This document shows positions 1 through 7,729 of a stretch of DNA of 17,287 bases, piece by piece. The notes beneath the pieces are model-generated. The model was given only the letters and a program-made list of their open reading frames with translations. It had not been told where the DNA came from and ran no database searches. A program made the translations under genes and the position numbers. This DNA is from JANXSS01 sp025356535 (GTDB taxonomy: Bacteria; Pseudomonadota; Gammaproteobacteria; Burkholderiales; Burkholderiaceae_D), in contig JAYUMU010000164.1 of assembly GCA_043762325.1 (NCBI GenBank), forward strand, positions 1 through 17,287. Direction: 5' to 3'. How positions within the stretch are numbered: the first letter of the stretch is position 1; each line of letters begins with the position of its first letter.

Positions 1-138
1 GGAGAGTGCGATGTTGAAGCTGAAGAAAATGTCGAGCACGAAGGCCGGCAGCGGCAGCACCATCATCGACAGCATCATGATGATGATGATCGGCGCGGCC
101 AGCGCACGCGAATTCATGCCGGCCATCCATGCGGGCAT
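1..138 (-). CDS. flhA: Flagellar biosynthesis protein FlhA, N-terminal fragment
   Basis: This is the first 46 codons of a gene that continues past the left edge. The reverse-strand translation contains MNSRALAAPI, then an Ile/Met-rich hydrophobic stretch and LPLPAFVLDIFFSFNIAL. That is the characteristic first membrane segment of FlhA, the large integral-membrane component of the flagellar type III export gate. It lies directly downstream of flhB, the usual order. Three in-frame ATG starts are possible (codons beginning at 138, 126 and 117), none with a strong Shine-Dalgarno. I give the most upstream one, 11 bases after the flhB stop. The ATC/ATG codon run (about positions 61-92) makes a short trinucleotide-like repeat in the DNA, explained by the IIIIMM residues. 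Confidence 0.9.
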   Translation of the reverse strand, partial: MPAWMAGMNSRALAAPIIIIMMLSMMVLPLPAFVLDIFFSFNIALS

Positions 139-149
139 TCTCAGTGCAT

Positions 150-1388
150 TCACTTGGTGGTTCCGTTCTCAGGTGTTGCCGGTGCGCCGGTGCCGGTGCT
201 GATGTCAGTACTTGCAGCAGGCGTCAGTTTTTGCAGCGCCGCGGCGATTGCCGCCGGATTGTGCGGATCGAGCTGCGGCGGCACGTCGAGTTCTTCCGGC
301 AGCACCGGCCGGGTGCCGCCATGCTTGGTGAAGCTGCGCAACTGGAACACATAGGCCAGCACTTCGGCAACTGCCGTGTACAGGGTTTCCGGAATCTGGT
401 CGCCCAGCTCCGCATGCTGGAACAGGGCGCGGGCCAGAGGCGGCGCCTCCAGCGTCGGCACGCCGTGTTCGGCGGCGATCTCGCGAATCCTTGCCGCCAT
501 TGCGTCGGCGCCTTTTGCCACCACGCGCGGCGCGCCCATCTTGCCGTCGGCATAGCGCAGCGCCACGGCGTAGTGCGTCGGGTTGGTCACCACCACGTCG
601 GCGGTCGGGATTTCGCTCATCATGCGGCGCTTGGCCATCTCGCGCTGCTGGGCGCGGATCTTCGCCTTGATCTCGGGATTGCCGTCGGACTCCTTGGCTT
701 CCTGGCGCACGTCCTGGCGCGTCATCATCAGTTTGTGGCTGTAGTGCCAGAGCTGGTACGGCACGTCGATTGCAGCGATCAGCACCAGCCCGCCGACGAT
801 TGCCATGAAGGTCGACAGCATCAGGTGGCCCAGGTGGGCCGTGCCGTTCTTGATCGACTCGGTGCCCAACCCGAGCACCGCATCCATCTGGCGCGAGATG
901 AACATGTAGCCAACGGTGCCGACGATGACCGATTTGCCGACGGCCTTGACCAGCTCGACCAGGGAATTCTTGGAAATCAGGTTGGCGATGCCAGACAGAG
1001 GATTGAGGCGGCTGAATTTCGGCTGCAACGCGTCGGTGGAGAACAACCAGCCGCCGATCAGCATCGGTGAAGCCAGCGCCACCAGCATCAGGATGCCGGC
1101 AAAGGGTGCGAACGCCAGCAGCAGGTCGCCGACGCTGCCGGCAATCCGGGCGCTGAGCAGTTCGAAGTCGTAGGCATGCGCGCGTTCGAGCGTCAGGCCG
1201 GCGCTCAGCATGTGGTTCAGCTGGCGCAGCATGGCCTCGCCGGTGACCCAGAAGCCGCCGCCGGCGGCCAGCAGGATGGTGCAGGTGGCGAGCTCGCGCG
1301 AACGCGGCACGTCGCCGCTCTCCCTGGCCTGTTCGAGCTTTCGCTCGGAGGCCGGTTCGGTTTTTTCGAGGTCGCTATCTTCGGCCAT
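150..1388 (-). CDS. flhB: Flagellar export switch protein FlhB
   Basis: FlhB is an inner-membrane component of the flagellar type III secretion apparatus. It switches export from rod/hook to filament substrates after self-cleavage. The 412-residue protein begins with the typical charged N-terminus (MAEDSDLEKTEPAS). Hydrophobic segments follow at about residues 33-50, 88-118, 145-165 and 186-208, then the long basic linker, then the autocleavage motif NPTH at residues 269-272, the same numbering as in Salmonella FlhB. The cytoplasmic FlhB_C domain follows (TLYTAVAEVLAYVFQL). The tail after residue 380 is Pro/Ala/Thr-rich. The ATG at 1388 has AGGAG six bases upstream. It precedes flhA by 11 bases, so the two are surely cotranscribed. 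A 224-base gap separates it from the upstream EAL-HDOD gene, so flhBA may have its own promoter. Confidence 0.97.
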   Translation of the reverse strand: MAEDSDLEKTEPASERKLEQARESGDVPRSRELATCTILLAAGGGFWVTGEAMLRQLNHMLSAGLTLERAHAYDFELLSARIAGSVGDLLLAFAPFAGILMLVALASPMLIGGWLFSTDALQPKFSRLNPLSGIANLISKNSLVELVKAVGKSVIVGTVGYMFISRQMDAVLGLGTESIKNGTAHLGHLMLSTFMAIVGGLVLIAAIDVPYQLWHYSHKLMMTRQDVRQEAKESDGNPEIKAKIRAQQREMAKRRMMSEIPTADVVVTNPTHYAVALRYADGKMGAPRVVAKGADAMAARIREIAAEHGVPTLEAPPLARALFQHAELGDQIPETLYTAVAEVLAYVFQLRSFTKHGGTRPVLPEELDVPPQLDPHNPAAIAAALQKLTPAASTDISTGTGAPATPENGTTK

Positions 1389-1547
1389 GGCCGACTCCTG
1401 GTGTCGTGGTCCGCCGGCTGCAAGAATGAACGCTGGAACGCTCGGCCGGACCCTCAGGAATGATTATCGGTGCGATGACCTGGCGGCCATCGCATGAACA
1501 GGGTGGGAAAAACAGGCTTTATCGGTCGGTGCGGCAGGGGTGACTGC

Positions 1548-1581
1548 GGCAGGCGCGCACCGGGGTGCCCGGGGGCCTGCC
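1548..1581 (-). terminator. GC-rich nested hairpin downstream of the EAL-HDOD gene
   Basis: The arms ggcaggc (1548-1554) and gcctgcc (1575-1581) are perfectly complementary (7 bp). Inside them gcacc (1557-1561) pairs with ggtgc (1564-1568). The structure starts about 30 bases after the stop of the 1613-2836 gene, in the 224-base spacer before flhB. There is no T-run directly after it on the minus strand. The nearest is a T5 about 35 bases on. It may be a weak or rho-assisted terminator or an mRNA 3'-end stabiliser. Confidence 0.35.
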
Positions 1582-1612
1582 GTCTTTCAGGACATCGGGC
1601 CGGCGGCCCTGC

Positions 1613-2836
1613 TCAAAGGCTCAGGTTCTGCGCCCAGACCAGCGCCGCAGCGTGCGCCTGGTTGACTTTTTCCGGGCTGATGAAGAGCGCCTCGGCCAGT
1701 TCGACGATCGGTCCGTTGTCGAACTCCCCTGCTTCGGCCAGCCGCAGGAAGGGGCCGTACATGCCCTCGCGCGTCAACAGCGCCTGGGACACCGGTTCGG
1801 ACAACTGGATGTTGTCGAGGACTTCGTCCATCGACACGCCCAGCAGGCGGTCGAGCAGCGAAAACATGCCGGCCACGAAGAGCTTTTCGGCTTCGTTGCG
1901 CGGCAGGTGGGCCGCACCCAGCAGTTCGGCGAAGCGGGCCCGCACGATTGCCGTCTGCATCAGGATCGCCGACTGGCCGCCGGTGGTGGCCGTTGCCAGC
2001 AGCACCGACAGCCAGCGGTACAGCGGCGAATACCCCAGCATGGCAACCGCATGACGCAGCGACTGGATTTCGGTGCCCAGGCCGAAGCCTGCCGAATTTA
2101 TGTAGCGCAGCAATTTGTAGGACAATGCCGCATCGCGCTTCAACACGTCTTCGAGCTGGCGCACGTCCGCATTCTTGCGCACCATGTCCATCAACTGCAG
2201 GATCATCGCCTGCGCCGGATTCAAGCCCTTGGCCGCCACGACGCCGGTGGCGTGCGGCGTCAGGTACAGGTTGCCGATGAAGGCATCCAGGCCGAGCGAG
2301 GCGCATGAATCGAATTCCTTCCAGCTGCGGATCTCGCGCGCCACCATGCGCACCGGGGAGTTCTTCAGTGCGCCATAGATCTTTGCCTGGGTCGGAAAAT
2401 CGGTCGTTGCAAACTGTATTTCCAGATGCGTTAGCAGCGGCAGCAGGCTCTTGTCCTGCGCGATGCCGGCCGCATCGGAAACGGCGATGCCAAAGCCATG
2501 TGCGCGCAGCGCCTTGACCGATTCCAGCGTGGCGGGATCGGCCAGGTCGTCGAGCTTGAGCGTCAGCACCACATGCCTGGGCGCCAGCGCGGCGACTTCA
2601 TCGCAGCCCAGCAAGGCCGCGTCTGCTTTCAGGAAGATGCGGTGCGCGCCCAGCAGCCAGGTGCCGTCGTCGGACTGCATCGTCTGCCCGACGAACGCGG
2701 CAAGTGCGTGGAAGTCCTCGCCAGGGCCGACGATGTCGCGGTCGGCCTCCGGATGCTGCACGCTCAGTTCATAGCCGATGACCTGCTGCTTCGGATCGAG
2801 CAGCGGTTCGCGTACGATGAAGGCAAGGTCATGCAT
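1613..2836 (-). CDS. Degenerate EAL-HDOD (YuxH-type) signalling protein
   Basis: This 407-residue protein has the EAL-HDOD architecture. The N-terminal part (about residues 1-200) starts FIVREPLLDPKQQVIGYELS, the recognisable start of EAL-like domains in the YuxH/COG3434 group. The catalytic EAL signature is lost (ELS at residues 23-25) and the usual DDFG-type motif reads SDAAG, so cyclic-di-GMP hydrolysis is unlikely. The C-terminal HDOD domain (about 205-400) contains ILQLMDMVRKNADVRQLEDV, YKLLRYINSA and SLRHAVAMLGY. The start at 2836 is preferred over an upstream in-frame start at 2929 because it follows GAGG by eight bases and avoids a long overlap with cheY. It lies 10 bases after the cheY stop, so it is cotranscribed with cheY and sits where cheZ normally does. 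Its partner and output are unknown. A c-di-GMP-linked or scaffold role in motility control is inference. Confidence 0.88.
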   Translation of the reverse strand: MHDLAFIVREPLLDPKQQVIGYELSVQHPEADRDIVGPGEDFHALAAFVGQTMQSDDGTWLLGAHRIFLKADAALLGCDEVAALAPRHVVLTLKLDDLADPATLESVKALRAHGFGIAVSDAAGIAQDKSLLPLLTHLEIQFATTDFPTQAKIYGALKNSPVRMVAREIRSWKEFDSCASLGLDAFIGNLYLTPHATGVVAAKGLNPAQAMILQLMDMVRKNADVRQLEDVLKRDAALSYKLLRYINSAGFGLGTEIQSLRHAVAMLGYSPLYRWLSVLLATATTGGQSAILMQTAIVRARFAELLGAAHLPRNEAEKLFVAGMFSLLDRLLGVSMDEVLDNIQLSEPVSQALLTREGMYGPFLRLAEAGEFDNGPIVELAEALFISPEKVNQAHAAALVWAQNLSL

Positions 2837-2846
2837 GCCCGCCGCC

Positions 2847-3245
2847 TCAGGCGCCGGCGGCAGCGAGTTTTTCGAAGATCTTGCCGAGCTTTTCATCCAG
2901 TGTCGCCGCCGTGAAAGGCTTGACGACATAGCCGTTGGCGCCGGCCTGGGCCGCGGCGATGATGTTTTCCTTCTTCGCTTCCGCCGTCACCATCAGCACC
3001 GGCAGTTTCGCCAGGGCCGGATCGGCGCGTATGTTCTGCAGCATCGTCAGGCCATCCATGACCGGCATGTTCCAGTCCGAGACGACGAAGTCGAATTTTT
3101 CCGCGCGCAGCTTGGCCAGTGCCATCGAGCCGTCCTCGGCTTCGTCGACATTGGTATAACCCAGTTCCTTCAACAGATTGCGGACAATCCGGCGCATCGT
3201 CGAGAAGTCATCTACGACAAGAAATTTTGTGTTCGGACCAGCCAT
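2847..3245 (-). CDS. cheY: Chemotaxis response regulator CheY (flagellar type)
   Basis: A single-domain receiver of 132 residues. CheA phosphorylates it, and CheY-P then binds the switch protein FliM to change motor rotation. Conserved residues are at the classical positions: acidic pair D12/D13, phosphoacceptor D57 in VVSDWNMPVMDG, T87 in MVTAEA, and K109 in VVKPFTA. The W58-N59 after the aspartate and the KENIIAAAQAGANGYVVKPF segment are typical of flagellar CheY, more so than in the second CheY at 10464-10829. The ATG at 3245 has GGAG seven bases upstream. It is separated from cheB by 192 noncoding bases, so it may head its own transcript with the EAL-HDOD gene. Confidence 0.96.
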   Translation of the reverse strand: MAGPNTKFLVVDDFSTMRRIVRNLLKELGYTNVDEAEDGSMALAKLRAEKFDFVVSDWNMPVMDGLTMLQNIRADPALAKLPVLMVTAEAKKENIIAAAQAGANGYVVKPFTAATLDEKLGKIFEKLAAAGA

Positions 3246-3437
3246 GTGAACTCCGTGATTGCATTACGTCGGATTCGATCCGCATGCTGCCGATCGAATG
3301 CTTTTCATCGGTATATTATGCACCCCGGCAGTCTTCCTCCTGCAGACAATGATGCCTGTAAGCAGCAAAAATGTTTCACCGATTCCCCTATATGCGACAC
3401 CTGCGCCCGCCCGCGGCAGCGCGCGGGGCTGCGCCGG
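3246..3437 (-). promoter_or_regulatory. Noncoding spacer between cheB and cheY, possible cheY promoter
   Basis: These 192 bases hold no gene. On the cheB side there is a GC-rich imperfect hairpin (about 3408-3429) without an adjacent T-run. On the cheY side there is an AT-rich stretch reading GTGCATAATATACC on the minus strand (around 3310-3325), which resembles a -10 region. I see no convincing -35, and no full sigma-28 match. A promoter here is inferred mainly from the spacer length in an otherwise tightly packed cluster. Confidence 0.3.
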
Positions 3438-4511
3438 TCAGACCCGCAGCGCCCGGCTGCCGTGCGCCGCCAGGTAACCGAGCACCATGCCGGGCAGCGC
3501 CTGCAGGGCGCCCACCTCGTGTGTCGCACCGATGGCGATCGCTTCGCGCGGCATGCCGAAGACGACGCAGCTGGCTTCATCCTGGGCGAAATTATGCGCG
3601 CCGGCCTGCTTCATTGCCAACATGCCAAGTGCGCCATCCTTGCCCATGCCGGTCAGGATCACGCCCACCGCATTCTTGCCGGCGGCCTGCGCCGACGAAT
3701 TGAACAGCACGTCGACCGACGGCCGGTGCCGGTTGACGGGCGCTCCGGTGTCGAGCTGGGTCATGTAGTTGGCGCCGCTGCGCACCAGGAGCAGGTGCGA
3801 ATGTCCCGGCGCAATGTAGGCGTGTCCGGGCAGGACGCGCTCGCCCCCCTCGGCTTCGCGTACCGAGATGCGGCACAGGCTGTCGAGGCGCTTGGCGAAG
3901 GAACGCGTGAAGCCTTCCGGCATGTGTTGCGTGATCAGGATGCCCGGACAGTCCGAGGGCATCTGCATGAGGAAGTCCTTGATCGCCTCGGTGCCGCCGG
4001 TGGAGGCGCCGATGATGATGAGTTTTTCGCTGCTGGTAAGCGGATTACGCAGCAGCGGCAGGGCCGTGCCGCTGCCGCTTGCCGCGGCCGGTGCCGCCTG
4101 GCGCGGCTTGATGCGGGCCTTGGCGGCGGCGCGGATCTTGTCGGTGATCGTCTCGGTATAGTCGAGCATGCCGCTCTGGATCGAGATCTTCGGCTTGGTG
4201 ACGAAATCGACCGCACCGAGCTCCAGCGCGCGCATCGTGATTTCCGAGCCCCGCTCGGTGAGAGACGACACCATCACCACCGGCATCGGCCGCAGGCGCA
4301 TAAGCTTTTCAAGAAAGTCCAGGCCATCCATGCGCGGCATCTCGACGTCCAGCGTCAGCACGTCCGGATTGGTCTGCTTGATCAGTTCGCGCGCCACCAG
4401 CGGGTCAGGCGCCTGGCCGACGACTTCCATGTCGTCCTGGCTGTTGATGATTTCCTTCATCACGCTGCGAATGAGCGCCGAATCGTCGACGATCAGTACC
4501 TTGATTTTCAT
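3438..4511 (-). CDS. cheB: Chemotaxis response regulator protein-glutamate methylesterase CheB
   Basis: CheB removes methyl groups from receptor glutamates and deamidates glutamines, giving adaptation. The 357-residue protein has an N-terminal receiver domain (residues 1-120; phosphoacceptor D55 in TLDVEMPRMDG, K107 in FVTKPK). An Ala/Pro/Gly linker (about 138-155) leads to the methylesterase domain. The catalytic triad is visible: S170 in IIIGASTGGTEA, H196 in ITQHMPEGF and D292 in TGMGKDGALGM. The ATG at 4511 is preceded by a strong AGGAGGAGG Shine-Dalgarno. It starts 33 bases after cheD ends and closes the cheA-to-cheB gene run. CheA should activate it by phosphorylating D55, by family knowledge. 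Confidence 0.97.
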   Translation of the reverse strand: MKIKVLIVDDSALIRSVMKEIINSQDDMEVVGQAPDPLVARELIKQTNPDVLTLDVEMPRMDGLDFLEKLMRLRPMPVVMVSSLTERGSEITMRALELGAVDFVTKPKISIQSGMLDYTETITDKIRAAAKARIKPRQAAPAAASGSGTALPLLRNPLTSSEKLIIIGASTGGTEAIKDFLMQMPSDCPGILITQHMPEGFTRSFAKRLDSLCRISVREAEGGERVLPGHAYIAPGHSHLLLVRSGANYMTQLDTGAPVNRHRPSVDVLFNSSAQAAGKNAVGVILTGMGKDGALGMLAMKQAGAHNFAQDEASCVVFGMPREAIAIGATHEVGALQALPGMVLGYLAAHGSRALRV

Positions 4512-4544
4512 GCCACCTCCTCCTGCGATGCGGTGCCGGCCCGG

Positions 4545-5150
4545 TCAGAACAGATCGACCGAACCGGTCACCGCGCCGGTCTGCAACCGGTGCGCATAAT
4601 CCTGCTCGCGATTGACCAGGGTATTGTTGTTGAGCTGCTTTAGCTTCTTTACCAGCACCTTGCCCGTGCGCGGAAAGAAATACACCTTGCGCGGATGGAT
4701 GTCGTTCAGGTCTTCGGCAATGATGCGGATGCCCTCGGCGCGCAGGTAGTCGCGCACGAACTGTGCATTGCGCTCGCCGACGTTGATGGCAACGAAGCCG
4801 CGCAGGACATTGCCACCGCCGAAGACCTTCGCTTCCAGGTTTTCCCGGCGCGCCCCCGCCTTCAGCAGTTCATTGATCAGCACTTCCATGGCGTAGGTGC
4901 CATAGCGCATCGAGGCCGACACCGGGCTGTCGCTGTCGCCGCCGTCGGGCAGCATGAAATGATTCATGCCGCCGACGCCACTGACGCGGTCGCGCAGGCA
5001 GGCCGAGACGCACGAACCGAGGACGGTGACGATCATCATGTCCTTGGCCGTGAAATAATATTCGCCCGGCAGGATCTTTGCCGCATCGCGGTCGAAGGTC
5101 CGGTCGTAATAGACGTTGCTGGCCAACTGTTCCTGCAAGGGTGCGCTCAT
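4545..5150 (-). CDS. cheD: Chemoreceptor glutamine deamidase CheD
   Basis: CheD deamidates specific glutamines of chemoreceptors and in some bacteria is coupled to CheC/CheX. The 201-residue protein shows the family core: VTVLGSCVSACLRD with the presumed nucleophile C47, and GVGGMNHFMLP with H64. The 17-residue Cys-His spacing matches characterised CheD. FGGGNV and NVGERN also fit. The start at 5150 lies 10 bases after the cheR stop, and the gene sits in the common cheR-cheD-cheB order. The last residues, GSVDLF, resemble the C-terminal GDIELF of the CheZ-like protein at 10854-11414. That tail is outside the catalytic core and may be a docking peptide (inference). Confidence 0.96.
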   Translation of the reverse strand: MSAPLQEQLASNVYYDRTFDRDAAKILPGEYYFTAKDMMIVTVLGSCVSACLRDRVSGVGGMNHFMLPDGGDSDSPVSASMRYGTYAMEVLINELLKAGARRENLEAKVFGGGNVLRGFVAINVGERNAQFVRDYLRAEGIRIIAEDLNDIHPRKVYFFPRTGKVLVKKLKQLNNNTLVNREQDYAHRLQTGAVTGSVDLF

Positions 5151-5160
5151 CGGCTCGCTC

Positions 5161-6033
5161 TCAGGCGCTCTTCAGCGGTTTCTTCGCAACGCCATGCTCG
5201 AGCTCGTAGACGGTCTTGCCACGCAGCTTGAAGGCGTCGGAAACATACAGAAAATTTTCGGAGTGTCCTGCAAACAGCAGGCCGTCCGGCTTCATCAGGG
5301 GCGCAAAGCGCGACAGTATCTTGCCCTGCGTCGGCTTGTCGAAATAGATCATCACGTTGCGGCAGAAGATCACGTCGAACTGCCCCTTTATCGGCCAGCT
5401 CTCCGCCAGCAGGTTCAGGGGCTTGAAGCTGATCATCTGACGCAACTCCGGGCGCACCCGTGCAAAGCCTTCCTGCGCGCCGCGGCCCCTGAGAAAGAAG
5501 CGGCGCGCCCGCTCGGGCGCGAGCTTGTCGAGGCGGTCCATGCCGTAGACGCCATTGGCGCCGGCGGCCAGCACATTCGTGTCGATGTCGGTTGCGATGA
5601 TCTTGACCGGCGGCGTCAGGGTATTGAAGGCTTCGCACACCGTCATCGCGATCGAATACGGCTCTTCCCCGGTGGAGGCGGCGGAGCACCAGATCTCGAT
5701 CGGCTCGCGTACCTTCCTGACATGCTCGGCCAGGATCGGGAAGTGATGCGACTCCCGGAAAAACGAGGTCAGGTTGGTCGTCAGCGCATTGGTAAAGGCT
5801 TCCCACTCCTGCGCATCGCGACCGCTTTCCAGATCGTTGAGATACTGGGTGAACGACGAGATGCCGATGGCGCGCAGGCGCCGCGCCAGCCGGCTGTAGA
5901 CCATTTCCTGCTTGGTGTCGGCCAGTGCGATGCCGGCCTTCTTGTGGATCAGCGCGCGCACCCGCTCGAAATCCTGCGTGGTGAAATCGAATTCCTTGGC
6001 GCTGTCGCCGCGGCCGGCCTGTTCATGTCTCAT
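5161..6033 (-). CDS. cheR: Chemoreceptor glutamate methyltransferase CheR
   Basis: CheR methylates receptor glutamates with S-adenosylmethionine, opposing CheB. The protein has the all-alpha N-terminal domain (RLARRLRAIGISSF), then TNLTSFFRESHHF (about residues 87-99), the SAM-binding IEIWCSAASTGEEPYS (about 112-127), ATDIDTNVL, and FDVIFCRNVMIYFD (about 219-232). All are characteristic CheR blocks. I chose the ATG at 6033 (290 residues) because GGAA lies nine bases upstream. The alternative ATG at 6042 would place that Shine-Dalgarno directly against the start codon. Alternative start 6042 gives 293 residues. It lies 48 bases after the mcp stop and 10 before cheD. The receptor next door has no NWETF-like C-terminal CheR tether. 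Confidence 0.96.
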   Translation of the reverse strand: MRHEQAGRGDSAKEFDFTTQDFERVRALIHKKAGIALADTKQEMVYSRLARRLRAIGISSFTQYLNDLESGRDAQEWEAFTNALTTNLTSFFRESHHFPILAEHVRKVREPIEIWCSAASTGEEPYSIAMTVCEAFNTLTPPVKIIATDIDTNVLAAGANGVYGMDRLDKLAPERARRFFLRGRGAQEGFARVRPELRQMISFKPLNLLAESWPIKGQFDVIFCRNVMIYFDKPTQGKILSRFAPLMKPDGLLFAGHSENFLYVSDAFKLRGKTVYELEHGVAKKPLKSA

Positions 6034-6081
6034 GTGTTGCATTTCCGTTTACGATTGGCGTCGTGCCGATGACGGCGCGGC

Positions 6082-7635
6082 TCATTCGGCAGCCGCCGAG
6101 CGGTAGCCGATCCGAAAACCGCCCCAGTGCCGCTCGCCGATATAGATCGGCACCGACAGGTCATGCATGACCTCACCGGTGTCGCGCTTGTAGGTCTGCA
6201 GCAGGAACGGCTCCAGGCTGGCGCCGCAGCGACTGCCGGTGCGATCGGTGAAGATGCGCTTGGTGCGGTTGTTGACGAGATCGACGTCGTACTTGCCCGT
6301 CAGCGGTTGCGAAAACTTGCGGTTATGGGTAGGAAAATAGCCGTTGTCATCGACCGCGCCGGCATAGGCCAGCAGCGGCGCGGCGACCAGGATCTCTTCC
6401 TGCATGTGGGTCAGCGCGCGGTCGGTAAAGGCATCGAAGGTCGAGGTGTGTTTCTGCGGATCGGTGCGCGGTATCGGCGTGTAGGTGCGGTCGAACAGGG
6501 CCTCGATGGTGATCTCCCCGGCTGCAATCGCGTCGGTGAAGAGTTTGCCGGTGCGCGCGGCGGCGGCGGTGGCAATCATGCGGGCTTCGTCATGGGGCGA
6601 CTTCACGCCATTTTCCACCATCGCCCGAAACAGCGATTCGGCGCGTTCCGACAGCTGCATCGCCGATGCGCCGGCACGCGGCAGGGACTCTTCGGTAGCG
6701 AGCATGCCGTCGCGCACGGTGCGCACCGATTGCGCAACTTCCCGGGTGGTCTCGACATTCTGGCGCGACGCCGCCGCAATCGACAGGATCTCGCGTTCGG
6801 ACGCCGATGCCGAGGTTTCGATGCGCGTGAGCACGGCATTGATCTGGGCGACATTGTGCGACGACCGGGTGACCGTGGCGGTCACCGTATCCATGCCGCT
6901 GGCAGCGGCCTCGGCAGTATCGGTCATGGCCCGCACCATGACGGCGATCTCGTCGGTGGCTTCGCGGGTGCGCTGCGCCAGCATGCGCACTTCGTTTGCG
7001 ACCACGGCAAAGCCGCGCCCGTAGTCGCCGGCGCGGGCGGCCTCGATTGCCGCATTCAGCGCCAGCAGGTTGGTGCGGGCGGCAATCTCGTTGATCGTCT
7101 CGGTGATGCCATGGATCTTGCGCGAGCGGTTCTTCAGTTCGGTCATCAGCGCCGATGCCGCTTCGGCTTCCTGCCTGGCCTGGTTGATGCCGGCCAGGCC
7201 GCGATCGACTTCGGCGCGTCCCGCCACGCTGACGCTGCGCACGTCGGCCGCCATGCGCGAGGCCTGCTCGGCATCACCGGCGATCTGCATCATCGCATCG
7301 GCATTCTGCTCGGTGCCGGCGACGATCGACTCGGTGCTGCCGACGTCGTGTTCGATCTTCTTGCGCACCGAGTCGATGAAAAACGACGTCTCGGCCGCAC
7401 CGATCATCATGTAATCGGTGTCGCCACCGACGGCGGCGGCAAAGTGGCGATTGGCGGCACGCGCCCTGGCCCCGGACAACCACAGGACCAGCGCGGCAGC
7501 CAGGCCGGCGACGGCGGCAACGGCCAGCGGCTGGGTCTGCCCCAGGCCAAGCGCACCGGCGGCGCCGACCACGGCAACACTGACGGCCATCACGGCAACC
7601 AGGAATAACAGCTGGCGAAGCCAGGAACGATACAT
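6082..7635 (-). CDS. Methyl-accepting chemotaxis protein with C-terminal Cache-like domain
   Basis: A chemoreceptor of 517 residues with unusual domain order. The N-terminus has two closely spaced hydrophobic segments (about residues 5-27 and 34-54) with almost no periplasmic loop. The MCP signalling coiled coil follows, with the hairpin tip NLLALNAAIEAARAGD at residues 189-204 and GRGFAVVANEVRMLAQR after it. The last 150 residues form a globular region (about 365-517) with DRTYTPIPRTDP, GYFPTHNRKFSQP, IFTDRTGSRC and ERHWGGFRIGY. I take this to be a cytoplasmic Cache/PAS-like sensor, as in some betaproteobacterial and rhizobial receptors. The ATG at 7635 has AGGAG six bases upstream. A TTG six bases further up is less likely. 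It sits between cheW and cheR, so it probably feeds this CheA. The ligand is unknown. Confidence 0.93.
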   Translation of the reverse strand: MYRSWLRQLLFLVAVMAVSVAVVGAAGALGLGQTQPLAVAAVAGLAAALVLWLSGARARAANRHFAAAVGGDTDYMMIGAAETSFFIDSVRKKIEHDVGSTESIVAGTEQNADAMMQIAGDAEQASRMAADVRSVSVAGRAEVDRGLAGINQARQEAEAASALMTELKNRSRKIHGITETINEIAARTNLLALNAAIEAARAGDYGRGFAVVANEVRMLAQRTREATDEIAVMVRAMTDTAEAAASGMDTVTATVTRSSHNVAQINAVLTRIETSASASEREILSIAAASRQNVETTREVAQSVRTVRDGMLATEESLPRAGASAMQLSERAESLFRAMVENGVKSPHDEARMIATAAAARTGKLFTDAIAAGEITIEALFDRTYTPIPRTDPQKHTSTFDAFTDRALTHMQEEILVAAPLLAYAGAVDDNGYFPTHNRKFSQPLTGKYDVDLVNNRTKRIFTDRTGSRCGASLEPFLLQTYKRDTGEVMHDLSVPIYIGERHWGGFRIGYRSAAAE

Positions 7636-7729
7636 CGTCAACTCCTTGTAGCCCGGGGCGGCCGGCTGGCCGCGCCATTGCTCACGTCAACCTGCTGCGG
7701 CGTCGGCGTGGCGCCATCCTGTTCGCACG

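Noticed and set aside
61..95. Trinucleotide-like repeat near the left edge, possible phase-variable tract
   Set aside because: It encodes the Ile/Met-rich first membrane segment of FlhA. Unit changes would stay in frame and the tract is short.
1464..1526. Two minus-strand ACCGATAA words (1464-1471 and 1519-1526) upstream of flhB, close to the sigma-28 -10 consensus
   Set aside because: Neither has a TAAA-type -35 element 11 bases upstream, so they do not make complete sigma-28 promoters.
1389..1612. Remnant of a deleted cheZ between the EAL-HDOD gene and flhB
   Set aside because: I found no CheZ-like translation in any frame of this spacer.
2837..2929. Upstream start for the EAL-HDOD protein inside cheY
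   Set aside because: It would overlap cheY by more than 80 bases, and the added residues are outside the EAL-like domain. The ATG at 2836 has a better ribosome binding site.
2778..4643. A 621-codon plus-strand open frame opposite cheY and cheB
   Set aside because: It is antisense to clear cheY and cheB genes, has low-complexity Arg/His-rich translation and no ribosome binding site.
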